From Maribacter sedimenticola (GTDB lineage Bacteria > Bacteroidota > Bacteroidia > Flavobacteriales > Flavobacteriaceae), in assembly GCF_900188415.1 (NCBI RefSeq), contig NZ_FZNV01000001.1, forward strand, positions 523,501 to 587,500: DNA of 64,000 nt, in the 5' to 3' direction. This document shows, piece after piece, positions 18,630-27,953 of this stretch (positions are counted from its first letter, which is position 1; each line of letters begins with the position of its first letter). Under the pieces are notes generated by a model, which made no database searches, was not told where the DNA came from, and saw only the letters and a program-made list of their open reading frames with translations. The translations under genes were made by a program, and so were the position numbers.

Positions 18630-19820
18630 TTAAACTAGCACCTTTTCAAGGGCAGCGGTGAACAACTTCATTTCATCCATAGTACCCATGCTTACCCTGC
18701 ACCAGTTTTTACCATAGATTTCAAAAGCTCTTACGCCAACACCTTCTGCAGTCATTTTTTCCAAGAACGCCTTTCCGTCCATTTCAATGGGAAAAATGAT
18801 AAAGCTTGTAGAGGAGGGAACATATTCAAACCCAAGACGGTCAAGATTTTCATATACATATGCTCTGCATTCCTTGTTTAATTTTCGTGATTTGTCCTTA
18901 AAGGCAACATCATCCATACTTGCCATAGCGGCGTAGACAGATGGTAAGGATATTCCCATTCCACCACGTGTTATCTTTTGGATGATTCCTAATGTTTCGG
19001 GTTGGGCAACCACGTAGCCAACCCTTAGTCCTGCCATTCCCTGAATTTTGGAAAAGGTGCGCGCTATAATTACGTTTTTGCCTTCATTTATAAGTGATAC
19101 CATACTTTTTTTGGCACTATCGTCCAAAAAGCCCAAATAGGCCTCATCTACGAAAATGGGTGTTTTCTCCGATACTCTTGAGCAAAAGTCAACCAGTTCC
19201 GCATGGTCTGTCATACTGCCGGTAGGGTTGTTGGGGTTACATATGTAAACCAATTTGGTTTCATCATCTACCGCCGCCTCCATGGCCGCTAAGTCATGGG
19301 ACCAATCCTTTTTTAATGGAATGGGTTTCCATGTGGCGCCTGTGGCTTGAGCAACCTTTATGAGCGACATATATGCCGGGTCTGCGGAAACAATATTGCC
19401 GCCATTCTGAAAGAAAACCATGGCAGTCTTTTCCAAAAGATCAGATGATCCAGGGCCCATCATAATATTTTCTTGCTTAACGCCTTCTTCCGCAGCGATC
19501 TTATCCATTAATTGGTATAGTTCCTTCCATGCATACCTGTTACCTTTTGGGGCATATTCCTGCATGGCTTTGACAGCCATTGGGGAAGGTCCGTAAGGAT
19601 TTTCATTCGCATTTAATTTTGCCGCCAATTCAACGGGTTGTGTAGGGGCATAAGGCAAATACTCCTTAAAGAACGGGGTGTACGGTAGGTTACCTTTTGC
19701 ATCCAAAGCAATAGGTTGAGCGGGGAAGGCCCCATAGGTCAAATAGGGTGCAGCCATTGCTCCGGCCGCAGTTAGAATGCCTTTTTTAAGCCATTCTCGT
19801 CTGTCTACGTTTGTTTTCAT
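18630..19820 (-). CDS. Tat-exported HisC-like PLP aminotransferase
   Basis: The 396-aa protein is a fold-type I aminotransferase of the histidinol-phosphate type. It has LNANENPYGPSP, YICNPNNPTGS, VDEAYLGF, and the PLP-lysine segment ARTFSKIQGMAGLRVGYV. It differs from biosynthetic HisC in carrying an N-terminal twin-arginine signal (DRREWLKK, then a hydrophobic stretch), so it is predicted to act outside the cytoplasm with its cofactor loaded. It sits 28 bases downstream of a lipoprotein gene in the TonB receptor operon. Transamination or racemisation of an imported amine is plausible; the substrate is unknown. Confidence 0.85.
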   Translation of the reverse strand: MKTNVDRREWLKKGILTAAGAMAAPYLTYGAFPAQPIALDAKGNLPYTPFFKEYLPYAPTQPVELAAKLNANENPYGPSPMAVKAMQEYAPKGNRYAWKELYQLMDKIAAEEGVKQENIMMGPGSSDLLEKTAMVFFQNGGNIVSADPAYMSLIKVAQATGATWKPIPLKKDWSHDLAAMEAAVDDETKLVYICNPNNPTGSMTDHAELVDFCSRVSEKTPIFVDEAYLGFLDDSAKKSMVSLINEGKNVIIARTFSKIQGMAGLRVGYVVAQPETLGIIQKITRGGMGISLPSVYAAMASMDDVAFKDKSRKLNKECRAYVYENLDRLGFEYVPSSTSFIIFPIEMDGKAFLEKMTAEGVGVRAFEIYGKNWCRVSMGTMDEMKLFTAALEKVLV

Positions 19821-19848
19821 TGTGTGCTATATTTAAGTTTAATATTCT

Positions 19849-20346
19849 TTAATTAGATTCTACGGGGTCAGCATTAATGCCTAAGTTTCCGCTTGCGACA
19901 ACAGTATCGTCAGTTGTACTTAAATAAATATTGATATGACTGTCCATTGCTGTTATGTTATCGTAAAATGTGGTATCCGTAATCACATAGAATTTACTGG
20001 TATCCAGCTCTCCCGTATTACCGGACACATTGTCCAAGGCAAGCATTGTAGCAGCGCCAGATCCGGCCGCACCATTCATGATCAGTGCAGGGTGTAATAA
20101 TCCGGGAACGGTATTGTAAAGGGATACTTGCACCAGGGTTTGGTCCAATGTATTTTTCCAAAATACGATTCTACCGTAAACATTGGAGCCTGCAGGGTCT
20201 GCTGCATCAATGGTATAGGCCGTGTAGGTCGTTAGTTTACCTCCGCCTTCTGCAGTGGTTAGGATAGGGTCTAATCTTTCTTGTTCGCAAGAGCATAGGC
20301 TCACTGCCCATACCAGGATTAATATATGTCTTATATATGTTTTCAT
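19849..20346 (-). CDS. CHRD-like lipoprotein
   Basis: From the ATG at 20346 this is a 165-aa lipoprotein with a signal peptide ending in LCSC. An upstream in-frame ATG at 20376 would place ten extra charged residues in front and is less likely. The mature part has short beta-rich segments, including HPALIMNGAAG and LDNVSGNTGELDTS, that resemble CHRD-domain proteins; this is a weak match. It lies directly between the TonB receptor and the aminotransferase genes and may be the surface or periplasmic partner of the receptor in place of a SusD protein. Confidence 0.65.
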   Translation of the reverse strand: MKTYIRHILILVWAVSLCSCEQERLDPILTTAEGGGKLTTYTAYTIDAADPAGSNVYGRIVFWKNTLDQTLVQVSLYNTVPGLLHPALIMNGAAGSGAATMLALDNVSGNTGELDTSKFYVITDTTFYDNITAMDSHINIYLSTTDDTVVASGNLGINADPVESN

Positions 20347-20379
20347 AATTGTCTTCTTCTTAAACGGGTTAGCCATGTA

Positions 20380-23325
20380 TTATAAAGTGAACGTTAATCT
20401 ACCAAAGTAATAGGCGCCAGATGAGCCTTGTTGATAGTTGGAATACAAGTTGAAAGTTCTTAGTTCATATCTTATGATTTCAGGATATTCATTAAAGATG
20501 TTATTACCACCAACGGTTAAACTGAATTTATCCGAAATCTTATACGTCACCCCTAGGTCTACAGTAAATTCTGGAGTAAAAAATTGGTCTGCATACCCTG
20601 TAGTGCCATCTAATAGGGTTCTGGTTCTACTATCCCTGGTCTGTACGGATCCGTAACGGGTTCCCCTTACCATGGTGGAGAATTTACCAATGGAATAATT
20701 TAAGGTCCCAATTAATTTACTACTGGGTGTGCCGGTTTCAAATTGTCCAATAAGCCCTCTGTTTACATAGTTATCCGCCAATTCCTCATCGGTCAAATTC
20801 GTATTCAAATCAGGAAGGTTGATCTTTTCAAATTTATTCTCCCTAAATGTTCCGGAAAGTATAACCCCTAATTGGCCATCCCCGATCCTGGTATTGTAAT
20901 TAACTACGGCTTCAACACCTTTTGTGCTAATATCACCTCCATTAATTCTAAAACTTGCCAAGCCGCTACCAATAATGGGTTCCAAAACCGGTGTGGTACC
21001 GGAATTAAATTCCCCCGTCTCAAATATCCTGTCGAAAATATCTATTTTGTAGGCGTCCAGCGTAAAATCAAGTTTGCCAATTTTGGTAGTAAACCCTAAG
21101 CTAAAGTTTCTTGAACGTTCTTGCTGTAATTGTCCAATACCCAAGGCATTTGCGGCAGAACTGCTGTTTTGATATAATGTTCCGTCAAAAGGTACCAGGT
21201 TTACGAAAAACGTATAACTGTGCGAATAGTTTAATTCCTGTAACGATGGCGCCCTAAAACCACTACTATATGATCCCCTTATTGCAAAATTTTCTCCAAT
21301 GGAATATCTACCGGCAATTTTGCTAGTGACTACATTTCCAAAATCAGAATAATTTTCTAACCGTAATGCTCCAGAAATAAGGAAATCATCCGTTACATCC
21401 AATTCAAGATCTGCATATGCCGCCATTACGGACCTAAAGCTATTACTTTCGTTTTCTGGCGCAAAACCTCTAAAACACTGACAGTTTAACGCATAATTCT
21501 TTACCAGTTCCTGGCTTACCCCTGCGTAGGGAAGAACCACCGGTGCTCCCGTTCCATCTACGATCGGCGCTCCGTTTAAATCCTCCAACGGAAAACCATC
21601 TGGACCGATCAATGCCTGATTGTCCTCTGTTGCGGTTATAACGCCTGCACTGCCGGCTGTCCAGCTTTCTTCCTGCCCGGCCTCAATGGAATAATTTTCA
21701 ACTCGCAATTCACCCCCAAAGGCAACGTTCAAGCCAGAAAGAATATCTTCATAGTAATTGGTAAAATCCAAGTTAAGGGAGTTTTGAAGGAAACTATGTG
21801 TTCCCAAATTCATTTCTGTTGGGGAACTTTCGCCAATACTTGCGTTCCAAGTATTGAACATGCCATATTTGGCGGAGTTAGTTCCAAAGGTGTTGCTTAG
21901 GTCAAATTCATAATCTCCCAACTCACCTGTAATACCGGTAGCCAATGACAAATTATATTGATCGGTATAGATTTGAGGTCTAAATCCGTTTGGAAAAAGT
22001 GCAAAACTGGTCCTGTCCGCTTGTGCCGCCCTTCTGTAAAAACAACTGTAGGCATCTGAATATTGATAACCGAAATCACCAAAAGCATAAAAATCAGTAC
22101 TATCCGTCAATGGGGTTTCCAAATTAAATCCAAAACCCATCAACGTTTTTGCAGGTAACCCGGAGTAAGTGGATACATCTACCTGTTCTATGCCCCTGGC
22201 GGCCATTAAGCCTTCTACGGTCGTCAAGGAACTTATTAAACCTGCATCACCACTACCTTGTGCAGCGATCAATTCTGGGTTGGTGATGATAGGATTTCCG
22301 TTTACATCGGTTGTTCCATTGGTCAGGTAAAGATCACTGTACAAGGGTGCCCTGTCAATTTCCAATACCGTAGGCCTGATCGTTCTTTCGGACTGACTTA
22401 ATAATACCGAAGCGTTGAAGTATCCGCCATTTTCAAATCCAACGCCATAGTTGCCATCAAATTGAAAATTGTAACCGTCCCAATCTCCAGACGATCTGTT
22501 CAATGCTTTTTCGGCATCGGTCAGGTCAGAATCCCCAAAGTCTGGAGTGGCATTAGGGTAAGCGCCACCTGTAAGGGTGCCCGTAAATTCCCCGGTCCCT
22601 TTTTTGAGTACCACGTTGACCACACCTGCAATGGCATCAGAACCATATTGTGCAGATGCACCATCGCGCAATATCTCTATTCTATCTATTCCTATAGAAG
22701 GTATAAATTTCATATCCACAGCATTAGAAGGTGTTCCCGTTTGCGATGCAGCAAGAATTGCGGAGGTATGTCTTCTTTTACCATTTACCAACACCAACAT
22801 CTGGTTTGGGGCCAACCCTCTTAAACTTGGAGGGCTAACAAACGAGGAGAGGTCGCCTCCCCCACTGGTATATGCGGTAAAGGAAGGTGCCGAGGCAGCT
22901 AGCATTTGTGACAGATCCTGTTGCGGCATATTTATGGCATCTTTTTTAATATTTATTACGTCTACTGGAACGGGTGTATTCAGTTTGGTCCTGGCGGCAC
23001 CCCTGGTACCCAGTATTATTGTTTCCGTTAGTTGCTCCGCAGCTTCTTTGAGTGTTACGTTCATTGTTGTTTTTCCATTAACGGGCACTTCAAGTTTTGC
23101 ATAGCCTATAAAGGAATATAGCAAGGTTGCATTTGCTGCAGCCGTAATGGTGTATTGCCCATCAAAATCAGTAATGACACCGGTGGTTGTGCCTTTTACC
23201 ATTACGTTTACCCCGGGCAAGGGTCCTTGCGCATCTGATACTTTACCAGATATTGATAATTCCTGCCCATGTGCTACATGCATTACATGTAGCATAAAAA
23301 AGGAAAGTATTAGAATTTTCTTCAT
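20380..23325 (-). CDS. TonB-dependent outer membrane receptor
   Basis: This 981-aa protein has a signal peptide (MKKILILSFFMLHVMHVAHG). A carboxypeptidase-regulatory-like beta domain follows at about 23-105 (ISGKVSDAQGPLPGVNV). The plug domain comes next, with PSLRGLAPNQMLVLVNGKRR and ILRDGASAQYGSDAIAGVVN, then a long beta-barrel ending in YYFGRLTFTL with the terminal aromatic pattern. It lacks a SusD neighbour, so it is not a typical SusC of a polysaccharide locus. The ligand is unknown; the neighbouring aminotransferase and Lrp-type regulator suggest an amino-acid-related compound. Confidence 0.92.
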   Translation of the reverse strand: MKKILILSFFMLHVMHVAHGQELSISGKVSDAQGPLPGVNVMVKGTTTGVITDFDGQYTITAAANATLLYSFIGYAKLEVPVNGKTTMNVTLKEAAEQLTETIILGTRGAARTKLNTPVPVDVINIKKDAINMPQQDLSQMLAASAPSFTAYTSGGGDLSSFVSPPSLRGLAPNQMLVLVNGKRRHTSAILAASQTGTPSNAVDMKFIPSIGIDRIEILRDGASAQYGSDAIAGVVNVVLKKGTGEFTGTLTGGAYPNATPDFGDSDLTDAEKALNRSSGDWDGYNFQFDGNYGVGFENGGYFNASVLLSQSERTIRPTVLEIDRAPLYSDLYLTNGTTDVNGNPIITNPELIAAQGSGDAGLISSLTTVEGLMAARGIEQVDVSTYSGLPAKTLMGFGFNLETPLTDSTDFYAFGDFGYQYSDAYSCFYRRAAQADRTSFALFPNGFRPQIYTDQYNLSLATGITGELGDYEFDLSNTFGTNSAKYGMFNTWNASIGESSPTEMNLGTHSFLQNSLNLDFTNYYEDILSGLNVAFGGELRVENYSIEAGQEESWTAGSAGVITATEDNQALIGPDGFPLEDLNGAPIVDGTGAPVVLPYAGVSQELVKNYALNCQCFRGFAPENESNSFRSVMAAYADLELDVTDDFLISGALRLENYSDFGNVVTSKIAGRYSIGENFAIRGSYSSGFRAPSLQELNYSHSYTFFVNLVPFDGTLYQNSSSAANALGIGQLQQERSRNFSLGFTTKIGKLDFTLDAYKIDIFDRIFETGEFNSGTTPVLEPIIGSGLASFRINGGDISTKGVEAVVNYNTRIGDGQLGVILSGTFRENKFEKINLPDLNTNLTDEELADNYVNRGLIGQFETGTPSSKLIGTLNYSIGKFSTMVRGTRYGSVQTRDSRTRTLLDGTTGYADQFFTPEFTVDLGVTYKISDKFSLTVGGNNIFNEYPEIIRYELRTFNLYSNYQQGSSGAYYFGRLTFTL

Positions 23326-23832
23326 AATCGAACGAGTTTAGTGGTTTCTCAATAGTTGCCATAAACACCAATCGGTCATCATAAGTATATGAATGCCTTG
23401 GGGGAATATGGTATTCGTAAAATGAAAAGTTCCGGATACTTTTTTTTTGCAATATGCCCTGGTTTAAGTGACAGATTGACTTAGACAATATTATAGATTG
23501 TTGAAGAATAATAAAAATGGACTGCTTCTATAAGGTGTTGTTTATTAGTTATTTACTGAATGTAAGGTTGATTAAAATTCAGTTTTTTAATGATTATCTG
23601 TTTATTTTTTAGCATTTAATCATTTTAACCTGTCGTTTTAGAAGAATATGGATAAATGCTTAAAAGACTGCTTTTTATGAGATCGATAATTTGATTAATT
23701 CATTATTAATAAAACGCTATTAATCAACCATTTTATTATCATATTATCACATAAATTTCCATTACTATAAATTAAATTTGTTAAAAAAGGATAAAAGCTT
23801 ACAATAGTTTAATTGTTTTTTAAATGAAATAG
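23326..23832. other. 507-bp intergenic region between divergent receptor and Lrp genes
   Basis: This very AT-rich region holds no credible gene. A -7 element TAAATTTG at 23773-23780 sits about 50 bases upstream of the Lrp-type gene; a matching -33 element is not evident. For the receptor promoter on the minus strand I see no convincing element. The length and base composition suit binding of an Lrp-type regulator. Confidence 0.5.
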
Positions 23833-24303
23833 ATGAGAAATAAGTTAGATCAGGTAGATTTTAATATTTTAAATATACTGGCGGATAATGCACAGACAGC
23901 TTATACCGATGTTGCCAAACAATTAACTATTTCTCCAGGAACCGTACACATGCGCATGAGGAAAATGCGTGATATGGGACTTATTACCGGTGCCACCCTT
24001 ACTTTGGACTATGCCAAAATGGGATGGAAAATGACTATTTTTTTAGGAATCTTTTTAAGTGAGATAAGTCTATTTAAAAGTGTTATGAAAAAGTTGAACG
24101 ATATTGAAGAGGTCGTTAAAATTCATCATGTAACCGGCAAATATGATATTTTTATTAAAATGCACGCGCGAGACAGTAACCACTATAAACAAGTATACCA
24201 AGATGAAATTTTAAGTGTAGCCGGTATACGTGGTATAGAATCCTTTATTTCCATAGAGGAAAAGGTGGAACGCCATATACAGTTCATTGAGCTACCTTCT
24301 TAA
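23833..24303 (+). CDS. Lrp/AsnC family transcriptional regulator
   Basis: The 156-aa protein has an N-terminal winged helix-turn-helix (LDQVDFNILNILADNAQTAY, then TDVAKQLTISPGTVHMRMRKM) and a C-terminal RAM ligand-binding domain (VKIHHVTGKYDIFIKMHARD). Members sense amino acids and form octamers on DNA. It is transcribed away from the TonB receptor operon, which makes that operon the likely target. Its stop overlaps the end of the convergent Gfo/Idh/MocA gene by four bases. Confidence 0.88.
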   Translation: MRNKLDQVDFNILNILADNAQTAYTDVAKQLTISPGTVHMRMRKMRDMGLITGATLTLDYAKMGWKMTIFLGIFLSEISLFKSVMKKLNDIEEVVKIHHVTGKYDIFIKMHARDSNHYKQVYQDEILSVAGIRGIESFISIEEKVERHIQFIELPS

Positions 24304-25688
24304 ATTAGCTTCATATTTTCCGGATCCCAGTTTACCGGTTGTCTTTTATAATAACTTTCGTTTGCCAATAATGCGGCACCTGCGGCCCTAAGCCCAAATT
24401 TTGGGTCTTGTATTGTTTTGCCGCCCGTTCTTATACTGGTAAAAAAATTATTAAAATGGTCGTAGTGCGCCCCTTTGTAATCTTTAGGGGCTTGCCATGT
24501 TGTTTTTCCGGTCGTTAATTGTGACTTTCGGTCGTTTTCCTGTGCAGCGTATTCTTTTTGTATGTTTTTTTGCATTTCTTCCGTAAAGGATATCATGGAA
24601 TACCCACCGGGAACCATATTTAGTTTAGATCTATTTACGGTAACGGAATTCTGTCCTATTTCCATTTCACCTTCGGTCCCTATTAATTTGAATCCGCCGC
24701 CGCCGCCGCTACCAGCAATAAAATTTATACGAAATGCTGCATTAAAGGGAGAATGGGTGTTGGTTTTGGGGTAATCATATAAAGTAATCGATACATCTGG
24801 TACGTTTCTGCCATCTTTCCAATATCTGAGTCCGCCCGTGGCCAAGGCCCTACTGGGTCCATTTGAGCTAATGACGTAATTAAGGGTAGAAAATGCATGA
24901 ACGAACAAATCTCCAGCAACTCCCGTACCGTATTCTTTGTAATTTCTCCACCTAAAAAAACGAGTAGGTTCAAATGGTACTTTGGGGGCTTTGCCTAAAA
25001 AAGTATCAAAGTCTATAGTGTTTGGGTCTGCATCGGTAGGAATGGGGTATTGCCATGCGCCTTCCGCAGAATACCTATCATTGTACATGTCCAACATTAC
25101 GATATCCCCAATGGCACCATCTTCATAAAGTTCCTTTGCTTTTTCATTTCCTAATGATGACATTCCCTGACTACCGATCTGGCATATTTTACCAGATAGC
25201 TTTTGTGCCTTTATTATTTCCTGGCCTTCATTAAAATTTTGAACCATTGGTTTTTCACAATATACATGTTTACCTGCTTTCAGGGCAGCTACGGCAATGG
25301 TTTGGTGCCAATGGTCCGGTGTTGCTATAAGTACGGCATCAATATCTTTTAATTCCAAAAGCTCCCTGTAATCCCTAGTAACAAAAAGGTGGTCGCCCCA
25401 AAGTTCCTTTGCTCGCTCCAATCTGCCGGTATATAGGTCACATACGGCAACAAGTTTAACCCCATCAACTTTTAGTGCAGATTGGGTGTCGTATATTCCT
25501 TGTATTCCAGACCCGATCAGTGCAATGTTTATATGGTCGTTTGCACTATATACCGTATTGTCATAGCTTCTTTTCAGTGCAATTATTTCATCATTGGATG
25601 CAGTTAAAATATACGGGGAAGTGCCCAATACAGCTGAAGTTATCGTGGCACGTTTTATAAAGGATCTTCTAGAATTTTTTTTAGTCAT
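24300..25688 (-). CDS. Tat-exported Gfo/Idh/MocA family oxidoreductase
   Basis: The 462-aa protein has a twin-arginine signal (SRRSFIKRA), a Rossmann domain (INIALIGSGIQGIYDTQSAL) and the classical EKP motif (HVYCEKPMVQ). A C-terminal substrate domain contains WRNYKEYGTGVAGDLFVH. Unlike the GH109-like protein at 15951 it keeps the EKP lysine of true dehydrogenases. Exported members are common in marine Bacteroidetes and act on sugars or sugar derivatives with a bound nicotinamide cofactor. The substrate is not known. Confidence 0.87.
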   Translation of the reverse strand: MTKKNSRRSFIKRATITSAVLGTSPYILTASNDEIIALKRSYDNTVYSANDHINIALIGSGIQGIYDTQSALKVDGVKLVAVCDLYTGRLERAKELWGDHLFVTRDYRELLELKDIDAVLIATPDHWHQTIAVAALKAGKHVYCEKPMVQNFNEGQEIIKAQKLSGKICQIGSQGMSSLGNEKAKELYEDGAIGDIVMLDMYNDRYSAEGAWQYPIPTDADPNTIDFDTFLGKAPKVPFEPTRFFRWRNYKEYGTGVAGDLFVHAFSTLNYVISSNGPSRALATGGLRYWKDGRNVPDVSITLYDYPKTNTHSPFNAAFRINFIAGSGGGGGFKLIGTEGEMEIGQNSVTVNRSKLNMVPGGYSMISFTEEMQKNIQKEYAAQENDRKSQLTTGKTTWQAPKDYKGAHYDHFNNFFTSIRTGGKTIQDPKFGLRAAGAALLANESYYKRQPVNWDPENMKLI

Positions 25689-25900
25689 AGTTGAAATTGA
25701 TATTCATTAAGCCATTGATTAAAAATAGGGTTTTTATGGATAGGAACAGTAGCTAGCGGTGATAGCCTTACCGGTAAAGCACTGTTTTTACGTATAGCAA
25801 TGTTTTTAAAATTTGAACCACTTAGTTTAATTATTTGTGATTTAAATAAGACATTCTTAGTGTAGAACAACGTAATTTTGCAGTCGCTTAAAATAGAACA

Positions 25901-26359
25901 ATGTTTAAGGATTTAATCATAGCGGCACTCTGGAGCATTTCACCATTAGGGGAGGCCAAGGTAGGTATACCTTACGGTCTGCTTAATGGAGTGAACATAT
26001 ATTTAGTATTGGTCGTATGTTTTTTGGCCAACGTAATGGTGTTTCCGATCATGATGTATTTTCTAAATACCATTAATAAATCATTACTGAGATGGCATTT
26101 TTATAAAAAGAACGCACTTTTTGTAGCTAGAAGGGCCAAAACCGGTTCTGGTGACCAAATTAAGAAATATGGTTTTTATGGTTTAATATTTTTTGTAATG
26201 TTGCCTATACCCGGCACCGGTGTCTATGCCGGTAGTATTGCAAGCTACTTGTTTAAAATAGAACGGAAAAAGGCCTTTTTGGCCAATACCATTGGTATTT
26301 TTCTATCCTCTGTAATTGTTTGGGTTACTACCTTGTTGACCATGAAAGGAATGGCGTAA
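25901..26359 (+). CDS. Small multi-drug export family membrane protein
   Basis: The 152-aa hydrophobic protein has about four membrane segments. It shows the motif pattern of the Sm_multidrug_ex family: SPLGEAKVGIPYGLLNG at the start, then FFVMLPIPGTGVYAGSIASY. Despite the family name, transport of drugs is not well supported experimentally for this group. It stands alone between divergent and co-directional neighbours and ends before a T-rich stretch. Confidence 0.75.
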   Translation: MFKDLIIAALWSISPLGEAKVGIPYGLLNGVNIYLVLVVCFLANVMVFPIMMYFLNTINKSLLRWHFYKKNALFVARRAKTGSGDQIKKYGFYGLIFFVMLPIPGTGVYAGSIASYLFKIERKKAFLANTIGIFLSSVIVWVTTLLTMKGMA

Positions 26360-26460
26360 TTTTTTTTTAAGGATTTAACCATCTAATTTGTGGATAACTA
26401 AAGACGGTTTTCATTTCATTTGGCAATTTCCCCTTTTATTTTTGCCCCTTTTTAAATGCT

Positions 26461-26814
26461 ATGGATATCCTGAAAATTGGTGATAAACTTTATAATGTAG
26501 AGCAAAATGGTTTTGACGATTTTGCCAGATATTCCTTTTCAGAAGTAGTTAGTCTAACCGAGACTCTGGCCGTTTTAAAAAATGGTGTTCGCCTAATCAA
26601 TAGACCTAAACAGTCCTATATTATGGAAGATGTGGGCTACTCCGTGTCGCGTAAAAAAGGTACGCACTGGCATATTGTTTCCTTAAAGGCCATTAGAAAT
26701 GCACAAATTGAAAATGAGAAAATTAAAATTTTTGATTGGTTTGCTGCCAAACAGTTTACGTTAGAGGAAAAACGAAAAATCTATGAGATGTTCCATGCTG
26801 AAAAAAGTAAGTAG
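26461..26814 (+). CDS. Conserved hypothetical protein
   Basis: This 117-aa soluble protein (MDILKIGDKLYNVEQNGFDD) has no signal, membrane segment or metal motif. It contains beta-rich sequence up to about residue 70 and a charged helix at the end (FTLEEKRKIYEMFHAEKSK). I do not recognise the family. A TATTTTTG -7-like element about 20 bases upstream of the ATG supports its own promoter. The structured RNA candidate follows 75 bases downstream. Confidence 0.6.
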   Translation: MDILKIGDKLYNVEQNGFDDFARYSFSEVVSLTETLAVLKNGVRLINRPKQSYIMEDVGYSVSRKKGTHWHIVSLKAIRNAQIENEKIKIFDWFAAKQFTLEEKRKIYEMFHAEKSK

Positions 26815-26889
26815 GGTTTACCTTTTATAAAATGAAGAGGTAAGAATTTAAATGGGCGTACAATTATTGAAAAACCTTTATTATCTTTA

Positions 26890-26991
26890 CAGCGTTGTGT
26901 TGTGCCTCAGACAACAATTGAGGCAATTGTGTTTATCGGTTTTGACCGGTAATACCCAATGAAAGGCTTTCCATAATGGGAGGCTTTTTTT
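26890..26991 (+). ncRNA. Candidate structured small RNA with terminator
   Basis: Three consecutive stems are visible between two convergent genes. They are TGCCTCA (26903-26909) with TGAGGCA (26919-26925); TTATCGGT (26933-26940) with ACCGGTAA (26945-26952), extended after a bulge by ATTG (26926-26929) with CAAT (26957-26960); and a terminator hairpin ending in a T7 run. A -7-like TATCTTTA at 26882-26889 would start transcription near 26893. There is no open frame of note inside. Length and form would fit a 6S-like RNA such as 6S-Flavo, but I cannot verify family membership. Confidence 0.5.
26962..26991 (+). terminator. Rho-independent terminator of the RNA candidate
   Basis: AAAGGCTTTCCAT pairs with ATGGGAGGCTTT through 13 pairs including three G-U pairs, followed by seven T. 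It lies directly after the stop of the convergent hutG gene and works best for plus-strand transcripts. Confidence 0.75.
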
Positions 26992-26993
26992 GT

Positions 26994-27953
26994 TTAGGCC
27001 AGTTTATGAATAGCATAATGAATCAATGATGCGGCCAATTTAGCGGTTTGATCATCTATATCATATTTAGGGTTAAGCTCTACCACATCCAGGGCCATTA
27101 ATTTTTCCGACTCTATAATTAATTTTAAACTTTTAAGGACAATGTCAGGTGAAAACCCCATGGGAGATGCTGCACTTACCCCAGGGGCATAAGCAGACGA
27201 AAAACCATCCAGATCAATGGTAGTATACAGGTAGTCCACATCTTCTATAAATTGTATCAAACGGAGTTCCACATGTTCTGCATGTGTCATACAAAAGTAT
27301 TTGCGCTGAAGGTAAAAGGCCTGGTTTGCTTCGGCAAAATCATAAAGATCTTTTGTATTGGCATCTTTTCTTACCCCTAGGGCCAGATATTTAAATGGTG
27401 TACCCTGTACCCTATGCTCCATGGCCAGTTGGTAAAATGGAGTGCCTGAATTGTTACCATCCGTATTGGGTCTTAAATCAAAATGTGCATCAAAATTGAT
27501 AATGCCAATGGTCTTGTTTTTTGGAAGATGCTGCAACAAGCCATGATAGTGGCCATAGGCAAGATCATGACTACCCCCTAATATAATCGGAATGGTATTG
27601 TTGTCCAAGAACATCTTTACGGTATTGGATAACTGTTTTTGTAAGTTCTCCAATTCCTGACCATTACATTCTAGGTTGCCAAAATCCAACAATTTGGTTT
27701 CTTGAGTTAGATGATTGGGCATTTTACCCAATTGTTTTCTAATAGAATCCGGACCAAATTTGGCACCAACCCTACCTTGGTTTCTGCGTACGCCTTCATC
27801 ACTACTATAGCCTAATAACGCAAAGGTCTTATGAGAGTTGAATGGAAATTTGGATGTAATGTTGGAGAGTTCCACTTTTTCATTCAAGTATAATTGATGG
27901 CCAGACGACCTGCCTATCCAGTTTTCTTTTTTTGGAAGTTTATAGTTTGACAT
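26994..27953 (-). CDS. hutG: Formimidoylglutamase (arginase fold)
   Basis: This 319-aa ureohydrolase-fold protein shows the metal-binding motifs GGSHDLAYGH, NFDAHFDLRP and TIDLDGF. Histidine and aspartate ligands for two manganese ions are all present. In this context it hydrolyses N-formimino-L-glutamate to glutamate and formamide, the last step of histidine breakdown. It lies 200 bases downstream of hutU on the same strand. Arginase or agmatinase activity would be the alternative from sequence alone, but the hut neighbours favour hutG. Confidence 0.88.
   Translation of the reverse strand: MSNYKLPKKENWIGRSSGHQLYLNEKVELSNITSKFPFNSHKTFALLGYSSDEGVRRNQGRVGAKFGPDSIRKQLGKMPNHLTQETKLLDFGNLECNGQELENLQKQLSNTVKMFLDNNTIPIILGGSHDLAYGHYHGLLQHLPKNKTIGIINFDAHFDLRPNTDGNNSGTPFYQLAMEHRVQGTPFKYLALGVRKDANTKDLYDFAEANQAFYLQRKYFCMTHAEHVELRLIQFIEDVDYLYTTIDLDGFSSAYAPGVSAASPMGFSPDIVLKSLKLIIESEKLMALDVVELNPKYDIDDQTAKLAASLIHYAIHKLA

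Noticed and set aside
22577-23104. 175-codon plus-strand open frame opposite the TonB receptor gene
   Set aside because: It is antisense to the plug region of a well-supported receptor, has no family resemblance, and its low-complexity composition mirrors the receptor codons.
17310-23325. SusC/SusD-type polysaccharide utilisation locus
   Set aside because: The TonB receptor has no SusD gene beside it, and the operon holds an aminotransferase and a permease rather than glycoside hydrolases.
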